This document shows positions 1 through 6,306 of a stretch of 6,324 nt of DNA, in pieces; within the stretch, counting starts at the first letter, position 1, and each line of letters opens with the position of its first letter. A program made the position numbers and the translations under genes. The notes beneath the pieces were generated by a model. It worked only from the letters and a program-made list of their open reading frames with translations. It was not told where the DNA came from and made no database searches. The stretch comes from Verrucomicrobiales bacterium. GTDB lineage: Bacteria > Verrucomicrobiota > Verrucomicrobiia > Limisphaerales > UBA1096. The stretch is taken from NCBI GenBank assembly GCA_011523195.1, contig WTHH01000431.1, forward strand, positions 1 to 6,324, in the 5' to 3' direction.

Positions 1-953
1 GTATATCTTGATAATCTACCTTCAAGTGGTCCATCTGACCTCAAAGTGCCTTTTCTGTAGGCACGATTTACTCCTAAATTTATTCTGCCTGGCCAAGTTT
101 CTTGAGTTTTAGCAACCCTTACAGCTATACCTCCTCTTTGTCTGGAAAATGGGTTTCTATCCAAGTATTCAGACGCAATTAAATCTCCCCGAAGCATATC
201 GCTATTGCTGTTATAAAATAATCTCCCCAAATTATCCATTGAGATGCCCCATTGGCCGCGTTTGATTGTTTGTTCACGCTGCCATTCGCCATTAGTGTTG
301 CGGAATCGCACCGTATGGTTGGCACTATAAATCCAGTTGTCCAGGCCCCACATTAGGCCGTTAGCGGCATGTTCAGGGTTGGCGCTTAAACCACGAGCGG
401 GATCGCAAGCAATGGCATAGTCTGTAGCCACCACGGTGTGTTTGTCCGCCTTGTCGTCGCCGTCAGTGTCCTCAAAAAACAGCAGCCTCGGCGGCTCCGC
501 AACCAGCACGCCACCACGTACCAGCGCGATGGCGCGCGGGAGGAAAAGGCCGTTCTTGAAGACTGTCATCTTGTCCATGCGCCCGTCACCGTTGGTGTCG
601 TCGAGCACCTTGATGCGGCCGATCTTGTCGTGCTCGCCCGTGGCGTCCGGATCGCGCATGTAGCCGCGCATCTCGACCACCCACATCCTTCCGTCCGGGC
701 CGATCTCCATCGCCACCGGTGTATCAACCAGCGGCTCGGCGGCGACGATCTGCACCTCAAACCCCTCCGGGAGAGTGAACGACTTTACCGCATCCTCCGG
801 TGAGAGCACCGGTGCGGGCGGGGGCTTCAGGTGGGGGAAAAGGTTTTTTTGGACAGTACCACCCTTGTCCTTGCGATCCCCGGCTTGGCCAAGGGCGGAG
901 GTCGTTGCCATGCATAGGGCGGCAAACACTACGAGCGTGTTACGGTAAGTCAT
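1..953 (-). CDS. PVC-type secreted membrane-bound dehydrogenase-like beta-propeller protein, partial (C-terminus outside window)
   Basis: The frame is open from an ATG at 953-951 to the window edge, giving 317 residues without a stop. Residues 1-22 look like a signal peptide: Arg4, a hydrophobic core at about 7-17, and a likely cut after Ala-Leu-Gly22. A Pro-rich linker (about 40-50) precedes the propeller, which begins near residue 58 (LPEGFEVQIVAAEPLVDTP). Two Asp-rich, calcium-loop-like segments (DTNGDGRMDK at 119-128, DTDGDDKADK at 162-171) and the stretch NGLMWGLDNWIYSAN at 198-212 are typical of the TIGR02604/DUF7133 family of Planctomycetes and Verrucomicrobia. RNP at 266-268 and GVNRAY at 294-299 continue the family pattern. 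Full-length members usually add HEAT repeats and often a cytochrome c domain, which would lie outside this window. The substrate is unknown and dehydrogenase activity is only an inherited family name. No Shine-Dalgarno is visible upstream. The last 240 bases have very different composition and codon use from the rest (see findings). Confidence 0.88.
   Translation of the reverse strand, partial: MTYRNTLVVFAALCMATTSALGQAGDRKDKGGTVQKNLFPHLKPPPAPVLSPEDAVKSFTLPEGFEVQIVAAEPLVDTPVAMEIGPDGRMWVVEMRGYMRDPDATGEHDKIGRIKVLDDTNGDGRMDKMTVFKNGLFLPRAIALVRGGVLVAEPPRLLFFEDTDGDDKADKHTVVATDYAIACDPARGLSANPEHAANGLMWGLDNWIYSANHTVRFRNTNGEWQREQTIKRGQWGISMDNLGRLFYNSNSDMLRGDLIASEYLDRNPFSRQRGGIAVRVAKTQETWPGRINLGVNRAYRKGTLRSDGPLEGRLSRY
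884..893. repeat. CTTGGCCAAG palindrome copy in the signal-peptide region of the dehydrogenase-like gene
   Basis: A perfect copy of the recurrent palindrome. It overlaps the codons around Leu21-Gly22-Gln23, at the predicted signal-peptide cut. A copy with one mismatch (CCTGGCCAAG) lies at 88-97 in the same gene. Confidence 0.6.
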
Positions 954-1076
954 TTTTGTTCTAAACCGGGGCGTGGATTTGGATAAAGCCGCGCCTCCGA
1001 GCTCCCAACTGACTAACCCACCGAATCGGTGAAGCCAAGTTTGAAAAACACCACGCTGCTTGGCCCATCCCAGGTG

Positions 1077-1090
1077 AGGACGGCAGTCCT
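1077..1090 (-). terminator. Weak hairpin just past the symporter gene stop, possible transcript end
   Basis: AGGAC-GGCA-GTCCT is a perfect 5-bp stem with a 4-base loop, starting seven bases beyond the stop codon of the Kelch-symporter gene. No T-run follows directly in the minus-strand direction, so it is not a classic intrinsic terminator. It may only be a weak 3' structure. A second possible stem (GCCAAG 1034-1039 with CTTGGC 1059-1064) lies further downstream. Otherwise the 954-1096 gap holds nothing I recognise. Confidence 0.2.
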
Positions 1091-1096
1091 AGCAAT

Positions 1097-3850
1097 CTAT
1101 TGTTTCGACCGCTTGGCCCATGTCAATCCGGTGAGGCCTTTTGTCGAGGCCGGGATGAACTGGCTGGCGAGCCAGCCTGCGACAAAACAGGAAACCGTGC
1201 CTAGGGCGCCGATCGTCAGTGGATGTGCGTCTGTGTGGAATTTTACCAAATACAACACGAGGATTGCGACGCCGACCCCGATCCATGCGTGCACACTCGC
1301 CGTGCGGTTGGTGAATATGGCCAGCGTGAATAGCCCCCCCAGCGTGCCAAGGATCAGCCCCACGTAACCCATCAGCGTGTCCCAAAGGTTTTTGCTGTCC
1401 TGCGACGCGATGTAGAGCGCGGAGACGGTGCCGAGTACACCGAGAATCAGCGTGATGAGCTTGGCTAGGCGCAGGATGGAATCACTGTCGCGGCCTTTCG
1501 AGAGGAAGTCGGTGGTGAACGCGGTGGCGATCGAGTGCATGCTCGAGTCGAGGCTCGACATCGCCGCAGCAAACACGCCGGCAATCACCAGCCCGGCGAG
1601 TCCGGCCGGCATCTGGTGCAATATGAAATGGGGGAAAATCTGGTCGATCTGCGAGATCGGCTCGAGGTTGGCCGGTTGCTGCTGATAGTAGACGAACAAC
1701 GCCGTGCCAACCCCGAAAAAGAGGACGGACACCGGCACGCTCAGCAAGGCGTTGGTCCAGATCGCCTTGGCGGCTTCTTTTTCAGTCGGCGTGGTGAGGT
1801 AACGCTGAACGACCGCCTGGTCGGTGCCGTAACTCAGAATCTGCCCGAAGATACCGCCGAGGATGATCACCCAGATCGTGTCGATGCCGCTGATGAACTT
1901 CCAGTCGGTGTTTACCATCTCAAATTTACTCTGCCGGGCCGCCTCGCTGTAAATGGTAGAGAAGCCGCCATCAACTTCTCCGACGATGATGAAAAACGCT
2001 ATCAACGCCCCGCCGATGAGGACGATCGTCTGGATGACATCCGTCCAAATGACTGCCTCGATGCCTCCCAACACGGTGTAGATGGTACTCAGCACACCCA
2101 TGGCGATGATGCAGTATTTCACGTCCCAACCGGTCACCGCCGACAACGCCAGTGCCGGTAGCAAAATCACGATTCCCATGCGCGCGAGTTGGAAGATGGC
2201 GAAACTCGCACTGCCCAGCTTGCGCAGACCGGAGTCGAAACGCATCTCGAGGAACTCGTAAATGCTGATAATGCCCAGCCGACGGTAGAAGGGGAGGAAG
2301 CAAAAAATAATGACCGGCGCCATGATCGGGATCGCCATGTTGAAAAGGAACCATGTCCAGTTGGTGGCGTAGCCTTTTGCGGGGATTGACAGATAAGTGA
2401 TCGCGCTGAGCATCGTGGAGAAGATACTCAGCCCGGCCGCCCACCAGACGACGCGTTTGCCGGCCACGAAATAGTCCTCGGCAGACTTGTTTCGCCGCGA
2501 AAAAAAGACGCCAATCCCGATGAGCACGCCCATGTAAAGAATCAGCACCACCCAGTTCGCAGTGCCAAAACTCCGTTCCGATTCGGCAAGGTTGATCTTC
2601 CAAATGTTCGGCGTGCGGATTCCCGGGCTGCTCTCGCCGGAGGGGATGACGATTGAGTTACCCCACTTGACCGCAGTGGTCGTGACATGGCTGCCGATGA
2701 CAATCTGTTCGATTGCACCGGGGGCGGTTGCACCGCGGGAGTCTTCCTTAAACTTGGCGAACTCGCGCCACTGTCCGGTGATGGTGTTGAAAATCAGGAT
2801 GTCGCGGCTGAAGCCTACGTGCTCGTCTTGTATCTTCTGCTTCTCGGCCTCCAACGTGGCGGCTGCCTGTATGTTGCCGGCTTCGTTGGCTGCGGCGATC
2901 TGGGCGGACAGACCTTCCAGAGTGATGAAGCGTTGGCCGTTTGCCCCACCGAAGATCAGAATGCTGTTCGCCCCGACAGCCGCAGCTGTGCCAGCCATCA
3001 CGCAGCGCGGCTGAGTGTCGCCCTTGGGCTGGATGTCGGGCAGCTTGGTCCACTTGTCGGTCTTCGGGTTAAACTTGTGGGCATCGGAGAGCATGTGCCA
3101 CTGGCCAGATTCATCCTTCGTTCGGCCACTGAAAATATAGAGGCAGTCCGCTGCTCCGTCGCTTTGACTCGCCGCGATGAGATGTGTCCGTGCCGGGCCG
3201 TCCCACGGCTTTTTCGCTTCCCACTTAAAATCGTCTGAGCCGCGCTTGGCCAAGTCTAGTGCCCAGAAATTTTTCGTCGCACCCTCACCACTGTCTCCGC
3301 CGGCGATGTAGATTTTATCCCCGACCAGCCCGCCAGAAGCCGCTGTGGTCCCCTCAGGCAGATCTGGAAAATTGTTGTCCAAAGTGATGTCCCCATTGTC
3401 GTGTGACAACATGAACACCTTGGCTGAGAAGTGCATACTGGAGTCGTATTTCTTGGCGGCCTCGTCCCTGACATTTTCCTTCCACTCACCGCCGATGCAG
3501 ATCACGCCATCCTTGGTCGGGATCGAGACACCGTAGCCGATCACCTGCGGCAGTTTGGTTTCCGAAGTGACAACTTTGTACCCATCACCGTCCGAGGTGA
3601 TCACGTCAATCGTGTCGTAATAGACCTTGGGCGAGTTGTACCCCTCGGTGGTGGGACGCCACGGCACACCCTCCGGGAAGTTTGCCCCGCCAGCAACGAT
3701 GAGTGCGCCGTTGTGCGCTCCGGCAAAAGGCCCGGCAACACCTAGTTTGCCGGGCAGATCCGGCAACGCTTTCCAGGTCAGCTTACTTCCTTCAGCAGCA
3801 AGCAGGGAAGTGGCACTCAACAAAAACAGGCAGGCAGATCGTAAAAACAT
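1097..3850 (-). CDS. Fusion of a periplasmic Kelch (NanM-like, cyclically permuted mutarotase) domain to a sodium:solute symporter
   Basis: The 917-residue protein starts with a signal peptide (about 1-19, LLAA before the cut). Residues 25-420 form a Kelch propeller; six strand ends are visible (GG at 54-55, 120-121, 184-185, 301-302; SG at 241-242, 404-405), and ANFPEGVPW near 56-64 is typical of NanM-like mutarotases. A charged, Ala-rich helical insert occupies about 311-345. From 433 there are about 13 membrane helices of the SSS (SLC5-like) family. AEDYFVAGKR (457-466) is the family signature after helix 1, WTDVIQ (602-607) lies in helix 6, and AAAMSSLDSS (761-770) carries the sodium-site serines 765 and 766. 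RRNK after helix 1 and the basic C-terminus suggest an outside N-terminus and inside C-terminus, putting the propeller in the periplasm. The likely role is anomer interconversion coupled to sodium-driven sugar uptake. Sialic acid is a plausible substrate but unproven. No Shine-Dalgarno precedes the ATG. Confidence 0.93.
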   Translation of the reverse strand: MFLRSACLFLLSATSLLAAEGSKLTWKALPDLPGKLGVAGPFAGAHNGALIVAGGANFPEGVPWRPTTEGYNSPKVYYDTIDVITSDGDGYKVVTSETKLPQVIGYGVSIPTKDGVICIGGEWKENVRDEAAKKYDSSMHFSAKVFMLSHDNGDITLDNNFPDLPEGTTAASGGLVGDKIYIAGGDSGEGATKNFWALDLAKRGSDDFKWEAKKPWDGPARTHLIAASQSDGAADCLYIFSGRTKDESGQWHMLSDAHKFNPKTDKWTKLPDIQPKGDTQPRCVMAGTAAAVGANSILIFGGANGQRFITLEGLSAQIAAANEAGNIQAAATLEAEKQKIQDEHVGFSRDILIFNTITGQWREFAKFKEDSRGATAPGAIEQIVIGSHVTTTAVKWGNSIVIPSGESSPGIRTPNIWKINLAESERSFGTANWVVLILYMGVLIGIGVFFSRRNKSAEDYFVAGKRVVWWAAGLSIFSTMLSAITYLSIPAKGYATNWTWFLFNMAIPIMAPVIIFCFLPFYRRLGIISIYEFLEMRFDSGLRKLGSASFAIFQLARMGIVILLPALALSAVTGWDVKYCIIAMGVLSTIYTVLGGIEAVIWTDVIQTIVLIGGALIAFFIIVGEVDGGFSTIYSEAARQSKFEMVNTDWKFISGIDTIWVIILGGIFGQILSYGTDQAVVQRYLTTPTEKEAAKAIWTNALLSVPVSVLFFGVGTALFVYYQQQPANLEPISQIDQIFPHFILHQMPAGLAGLVIAGVFAAAMSSLDSSMHSIATAFTTDFLSKGRDSDSILRLAKLITLILGVLGTVSALYIASQDSKNLWDTLMGYVGLILGTLGGLFTLAIFTNRTASVHAWIGVGVAILVLYLVKFHTDAHPLTIGALGTVSCFVAGWLASQFIPASTKGLTGLTWAKRSKQ
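3245..3254. repeat. CTTGGCCAAG palindrome copy inside the Kelch domain coding region
   Basis: This is one of four perfect copies of the 10-bp palindrome in the window. It lies in the Kelch part of the fusion gene and encodes the Leu-Ala-Lys at residues 200-202. Being in coding sequence, it cannot act only as an intergenic signal. Confidence 0.6.
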
Positions 3851-3930
3851 GGCTCAACAGTTTGGGGCAATGAACGGGCGCATCATGGATACCCCGATTG
3901 GCTAAGGCGAGACCAAAGCCAAGCACACCA

Positions 3931-3946
3931 TAGCTTGGCCAAGCTA
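3931..3946. repeat. 16-bp perfect palindrome TAGCTTGGCCAAGCTA in the gap upstream of the symporter gene
   Basis: The site contains the recurrent CTTGGCCAAG core and is symmetric over 16 bases. It sits 81 bases upstream of the symporter ATG, so it could be an operator for that gene. As RNA it could fold into a 6-bp stem with a GGCC loop. Because the same core also occurs in coding regions, a genome-wide repeat motif is at least as likely as a specific operator. Confidence 0.55.
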
Positions 3947-3986
3947 GCGAGATCGTGTACGAAGTCAGATTGAATGGTAGAAAATT

Positions 3987-4015
3987 ATCCGTGAAAATCG
4001 GCGAAATCTGTGTCT
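3987..4015. repeat. Three short tandem units of the form ATCnGyG
   Basis: The units ATCCGTGAAA (3987-3996), ATCGGCGAAA (3997-4006) and ATCTGTGTCT (4006-4015) follow each other at 9-10 base spacing. The first two match at 8 of 10 positions. From memory, similar ATCCGTG/ATCTGTG arrays occur between genes in many environmental bacterial genomes, with no known function. The array lies in the gap between the peptidase and symporter genes. Confidence 0.45.
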
Positions 4016-4050
4016 CGAAAAAGATTCTGGGGACTCGAAACAAATTCTAG
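4014..4050. repeat. Imperfect direct repeat, two 17-bp copies at 20-bp period
   Basis: CTCGAAAAAGATTCTGG (4014-4030) and CTCGAAACAAATTCTAG (4034-4050) match at 14 of 17 positions. They adjoin the ATCnGyG array. Two sites about two helical turns apart could bind a regulator, but this is also compatible with decayed repeat DNA. Together with the two 16-bp palindromes, these repeats occupy much of the gap between 3851 and 4095, in which I see no gene. Confidence 0.4.
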
Positions 4051-4067
4051 GACGGCTGTCACTAGCT

Positions 4068-4083
4068 GCGCTTGGCCAAGCGC
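4068..4083. repeat. 16-bp perfect palindrome GCGCTTGGCCAAGCGC just downstream of the peptidase gene
   Basis: It begins 12 bases past the M42 peptidase stop codon (minus strand) and contains the CTTGGCCAAG core. A 6-bp GC-rich stem with a GGCC loop could stabilise the 3' end of that transcript or help stop transcription. No T-run follows, so I do not call it an intrinsic terminator. Confidence 0.55.
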
Positions 4084-4095
4084 TTGGCTGGCGGG

Positions 4096-5169
4096 CTAGA
4101 TTTTCACCTTAAACTCTTCGCCGCGTTTGATGGACTTGGCGAAGCCTGCCATGATTTGCGGAATCTGTTCGAGGTCCTTGAGGCTAACGACTTCGACGGG
4201 AGAGTGCATATAGCGGTTAGGCAGGCTGATGAGGCCACTGGGAATGCCGCCGCGTGTCCAAAAGATCGCGTCGGTGTCGGTGCCGCTGGTGGCGGAGATG
4301 GCCTCGTGTTGCAGGTTGATCTTGAGCCGCTTGGCCACCTGCTCGATTCGCTTGATGACTTCCGGGTGGTTGCAGTTGCCGTGGGTGACAGTGGGGCCTT
4401 CGCCGACCTTGATGTCGCCGTGCTGGCGCTTGTCGACGGTGGGATAGTCTGTCGCGTGGGTGACGTCCATAACCAGTGCGACGTCGGGGTGCAGTGAGTA
4501 GGCGATCTGTCGTGCCCCAAAAAGGCCGACTTCCTCCATGGTGTTGGCCACGGCGCAAACCTCGACGTTGAGCTTTGTCTTGCCGCTTTTGAGCAGGCGC
4601 AAAGTCTCGGCAACGGCCCAGGTGCCGACGCGGTTGTCGAACGCGCGGGCGATCGCGAGGTCGTCGCGGAGGATCTCGAACTGGTCGTTGAGGGTGATGG
4701 GGTCGCCGACGCGGACGAGTTTCTCGGCCGCCTTGCGGGAGTTGACGCCGATGTCGACGAACAGATCCTGTATCTGCGGCGCACCGCCCTTGCCGCTGTC
4801 GCCCTTCATCAGGTGGGGGGCGACGCTGCCGACGACACCTTTCACCGGGCCTTTGCGGGTGTGGACGGTGAGGCGCTGCGCCTTGGTGATGGCCGGGTTG
4901 GTGCCGCCGAGTTTGCGGACGTAGACGTAGCCTTTGTCGTCGATGTAGTTGACAGTCATGCCGATCTCGTCGGCGTGACCGGCGAGCATGAGCCTCGGAC
5001 CTCCGCCCTTGTTGAGCACAGCGACGCAGTTGCCGTAGGCGTCGGAGTAGGTTTCGTCGGCGTACTGGCCGACGTAGTCGAGCCACACGCGGAGTCCGCG
5101 CGATTCGTGGCCGGATGGGCTGGGTGTGTTGACAAGGGTCTCGAGAAACTGAAGCGAGCGTTTGTTCAT
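4096..5169 (-). CDS. M42 family metallo-aminopeptidase (glutamyl aminopeptidase / TET-like)
   Basis: The 357-residue length is normal for M42 peptidases. These are usually cytoplasmic, dodecameric, two-metal exopeptidases that trim N-terminal residues from peptides. All key residues are visible: His65 and Asp67 in AGHADEIG, Asp178 in RAFDNR as the bridging ligand, Glu212 as catalytic base and Glu213 as ligand in MEEVGL, Asp235 in VMDVTHATD, and His322 in RYMHSPVE. The segment SGTDTDAIFW (295-304) followed by GIPSGLISLPNRYMHS is the usual substrate-side signature. There is no signal peptide, so it should act on imported peptides or proteasome-like products. Some relatives are annotated as endoglucanase M, FrvX or YsdC; the sequence alone does not fix substrate specificity. 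The start is the first ATG that gives the standard NTPSPSGHE N-terminus. No Shine-Dalgarno is present (see the promoter entry). Confidence 0.95.
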   Translation of the reverse strand: MNKRSLQFLETLVNTPSPSGHESRGLRVWLDYVGQYADETYSDAYGNCVAVLNKGGGPRLMLAGHADEIGMTVNYIDDKGYVYVRKLGGTNPAITKAQRLTVHTRKGPVKGVVGSVAPHLMKGDSGKGGAPQIQDLFVDIGVNSRKAAEKLVRVGDPITLNDQFEILRDDLAIARAFDNRVGTWAVAETLRLLKSGKTKLNVEVCAVANTMEEVGLFGARQIAYSLHPDVALVMDVTHATDYPTVDKRQHGDIKVGEGPTVTHGNCNHPEVIKRIEQVAKRLKINLQHEAISATSGTDTDAIFWTRGGIPSGLISLPNRYMHSPVEVVSLKDLEQIPQIMAGFAKSIKRGEEFKVKI

Positions 5170-5177
5170 GTGCGCCG

Positions 5178-5207
5178 ATTAGGGGGCAGGGTGGGGGCGC
5201 TTTTCAA
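5178..5207 (-). promoter_or_regulatory. Candidate promoter for the M42 peptidase gene, possibly leaderless
   Basis: On the minus strand, TTGAAA (5207-5202, five of six to the sigma-70 -35 consensus) is followed after 18 bases by CCTAAT (5183-5178, four of six to the -10). Only eight bases separate this -10 from the ATG. Transcription would begin almost at the start codon, which would fit the absence of a Shine-Dalgarno. The assignment rests on consensus matching alone. Confidence 0.25.
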
Positions 5208-5227
5208 GGGCAATTTGGTTTTGAAAA
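5201..5227. promoter_or_regulatory. Inverted repeat TTTTCAA-N13-TTGAAAA in the divergent promoter region
   Basis: Seven-base arms at 5201-5207 and 5221-5227 are perfectly complementary with a 13-base spacer. The pair lies between the divergent peptidase and HsdR-N-like genes and overlaps the candidate peptidase -35. It could bind a dimeric regulator, but the AT-rich arms make a chance match possible. Confidence 0.25.
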
Positions 5228-5240
5228 TTCATTCACTCAC

Positions 5241-5268
5241 GGCTTGCTTTTGGCAGGTGGCTTGCTTT
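5241..5268. repeat. Direct repeat GGCTTGCTTT, two copies 18 bp apart
   Basis: Perfect 10-base copies lie at 5241-5250 and 5259-5268, upstream of the plus-strand gene. The second copy borders TTGAAT (5267-5272), a poor -10-like sequence 17 bases after TTGCTT (5244-5249). I see no stronger promoter for the plus-strand gene. Confidence 0.35.
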
Positions 5269-5301
5269 GAATCAGCCGTCCATTTGGTGTTGTGACGATT
5301 C

Positions 5302-6306
5302 ATGGCGAAGATTCCCCATAAAATTCAGGAACGAATCAAGGCGGCGTTGCGCCGGTTCAAGCCGCTGTTGAAGGCGGCCCGCGAGCGCGATGCCGGCCGT
5401 GCGGACACCGCCACGTTGGCGCTTGATCTGTTGTCGGAGCTGTTTGGGTACGATCGCTACTCTGAGATTACATCGGAGCTGGACAACAAAGAATCGGTGT
5501 TCGATTTCTCGATCCAGACCGAGGGCCAGCCGCGGATGCTTGTACGTGTTAGCCCGATCGGCATGGCTCCGGACGACCGCTACCTTCTGGCCACGGCGCA
5601 GTACGCGCAGATGAACGGGGTTGACTGGATTATCATGACCAACGGCATCGCTTGGCAGGTGCATCACGTGGAGGACGTGGGCGCGAACGCTCCCGAGACT
5701 CCGGTGGTGTTGGCGTTTGATTTGTTGCAGATGCAGCCCGGTCGAGAGGCGCACTTGGGGACGATTCATCTGCTGACCCGTGAGGGGCACGACAAGGCCG
5801 GCCTGAGCCATTTTAAGTTGCGGCTGGAGATGACCAACCGCCATTACCTCGGCGCGATGGTGTTGAGCGATGCCGTGGTAGCTTCCGTGCGGCGCGAGTT
5901 GCAAAAGCTCAACCCCGACCTCCGCGTGACGCCGGCCGAGCTTCGCGAGAACCTGGTCAAGGGCGTGTTGCGGCCGGACATCGTGCAGAGCAACGAGACG
6001 CGGTCGCTGATGGTTCACCTTCAAAAAGTAAAGGAAGCCGAGCTTGAGGAGCGACGTAAGGCCGCCGATCCAAATCGGTTTGCCTCGCGCAAGGGGCCGA
6101 AGAAAAAGGCCGGGGCCACTAGCTGGACAGCCAAGCCCGGGGCCAAGCGCAAGGCCAAGGCTTCGGGGAAATTCAGCAAGACAACCAATGGCGACTCAGT
6201 GGTCCGGATCACGCAGAAGGACGCGATCAAAAAAGTGCTGAAACGCTCCGAGGACGCACCGACAAAACCGGCCGGCCGAGGCCGTTTGCTTCACTGGGGA
6301 AAATAA
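5302..6306 (+). CDS. Orphan HsdR N-terminal-like (PD-(D/E)xK fold) protein with degenerate active site and lysine-rich C-terminal tail
   Basis: The start is well fixed: an in-frame TGA at 5293-5295 leaves the ATG at 5302 as the first possible start. Residues about 36-125 resemble the N-terminal nuclease domain of type I restriction subunit R (HSDR_N type): LLSELFGYDRYSEITSEL at 43-60, Asp68 in VFDFSI, the strand MLVRVSP at 79-85, then QYAQMNGVDWIIMTNGIAWQVHHV at 100-123, whose TNG-x-x-W is characteristic. Where active enzymes have E-x-K, this protein reads R82-V-S84, so nuclease activity is doubtful. Residues about 150-250 are mostly helical without a recognised domain. Residues 258-292 are rich in Lys, Ala, Gly and Ser, suggesting nucleic-acid contact. 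There is no helicase domain, and no HsdM or HsdS neighbour. It is divergent from the peptidase gene and has no clear Shine-Dalgarno. The domain match is by eye, and its function is unknown. Confidence 0.85.
   Translation: MAKIPHKIQERIKAALRRFKPLLKAARERDAGRADTATLALDLLSELFGYDRYSEITSELDNKESVFDFSIQTEGQPRMLVRVSPIGMAPDDRYLLATAQYAQMNGVDWIIMTNGIAWQVHHVEDVGANAPETPVVLAFDLLQMQPGREAHLGTIHLLTREGHDKAGLSHFKLRLEMTNRHYLGAMVLSDAVVASVRRELQKLNPDLRVTPAELRENLVKGVLRPDIVQSNETRSLMVHLQKVKEAELEERRKAADPNRFASRKGPKKKAGATSWTAKPGAKRKAKASGKFSKTTNGDSVVRITQKDAIKKVLKRSEDAPTKPAGRGRLLHWGK

Noticed and set aside
438..803. A 121-codon plus-strand open frame in the left part of the window
   Set aside because: It is antisense to the dehydrogenase-like propeller coding sequence, which has a signal peptide and conserved family motifs.
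897..953. A lipoprotein signal at Cys14 of the dehydrogenase-like protein
   Set aside because: The residue before Cys14 is Leu, which does not fit the lipobox, and a normal signal-peptide cut after Gly22 is more likely.
1334..1340. A run of seven C in the symporter gene as a phase-variable tract
   Set aside because: It encodes a normal Gly-Gly in a membrane helix and the frame is intact; seven bases is common at this GC content.
1535..2161. A 208-codon plus-strand open frame opposite the symporter
   Set aside because: It is antisense to clear membrane-helix coding sequence, its composition is His/Asp/Arg-rich, and it shows no domain.
3792..4043. An 83-codon minus-strand open frame spanning the repeat-rich gap
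   Set aside because: It overlaps the start of the symporter gene in another frame, runs through repeat DNA, and has no similarity or start signal that I can see.
4217..5086. A 289-codon open frame on the minus strand overlapping the peptidase
   Set aside because: It lies in another frame of the M42 gene and its translation is an Arg/Pro-rich low-complexity string typical of a GC-rich shadow frame, while the M42 frame has all catalytic residues.
5272..6024. A 250-codon minus-strand open frame opposite the HsdR-N-like gene
   Set aside because: It is a His/Arg/Leu-rich shadow frame with no recognisable motif, whereas the plus-strand frame has a fixed start and a domain match.
5302..6306. A type I restriction-modification system
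   Set aside because: The protein has only an HsdR-N-like domain with a degenerate catalytic motif; no helicase, HsdM or HsdS is present in the window.
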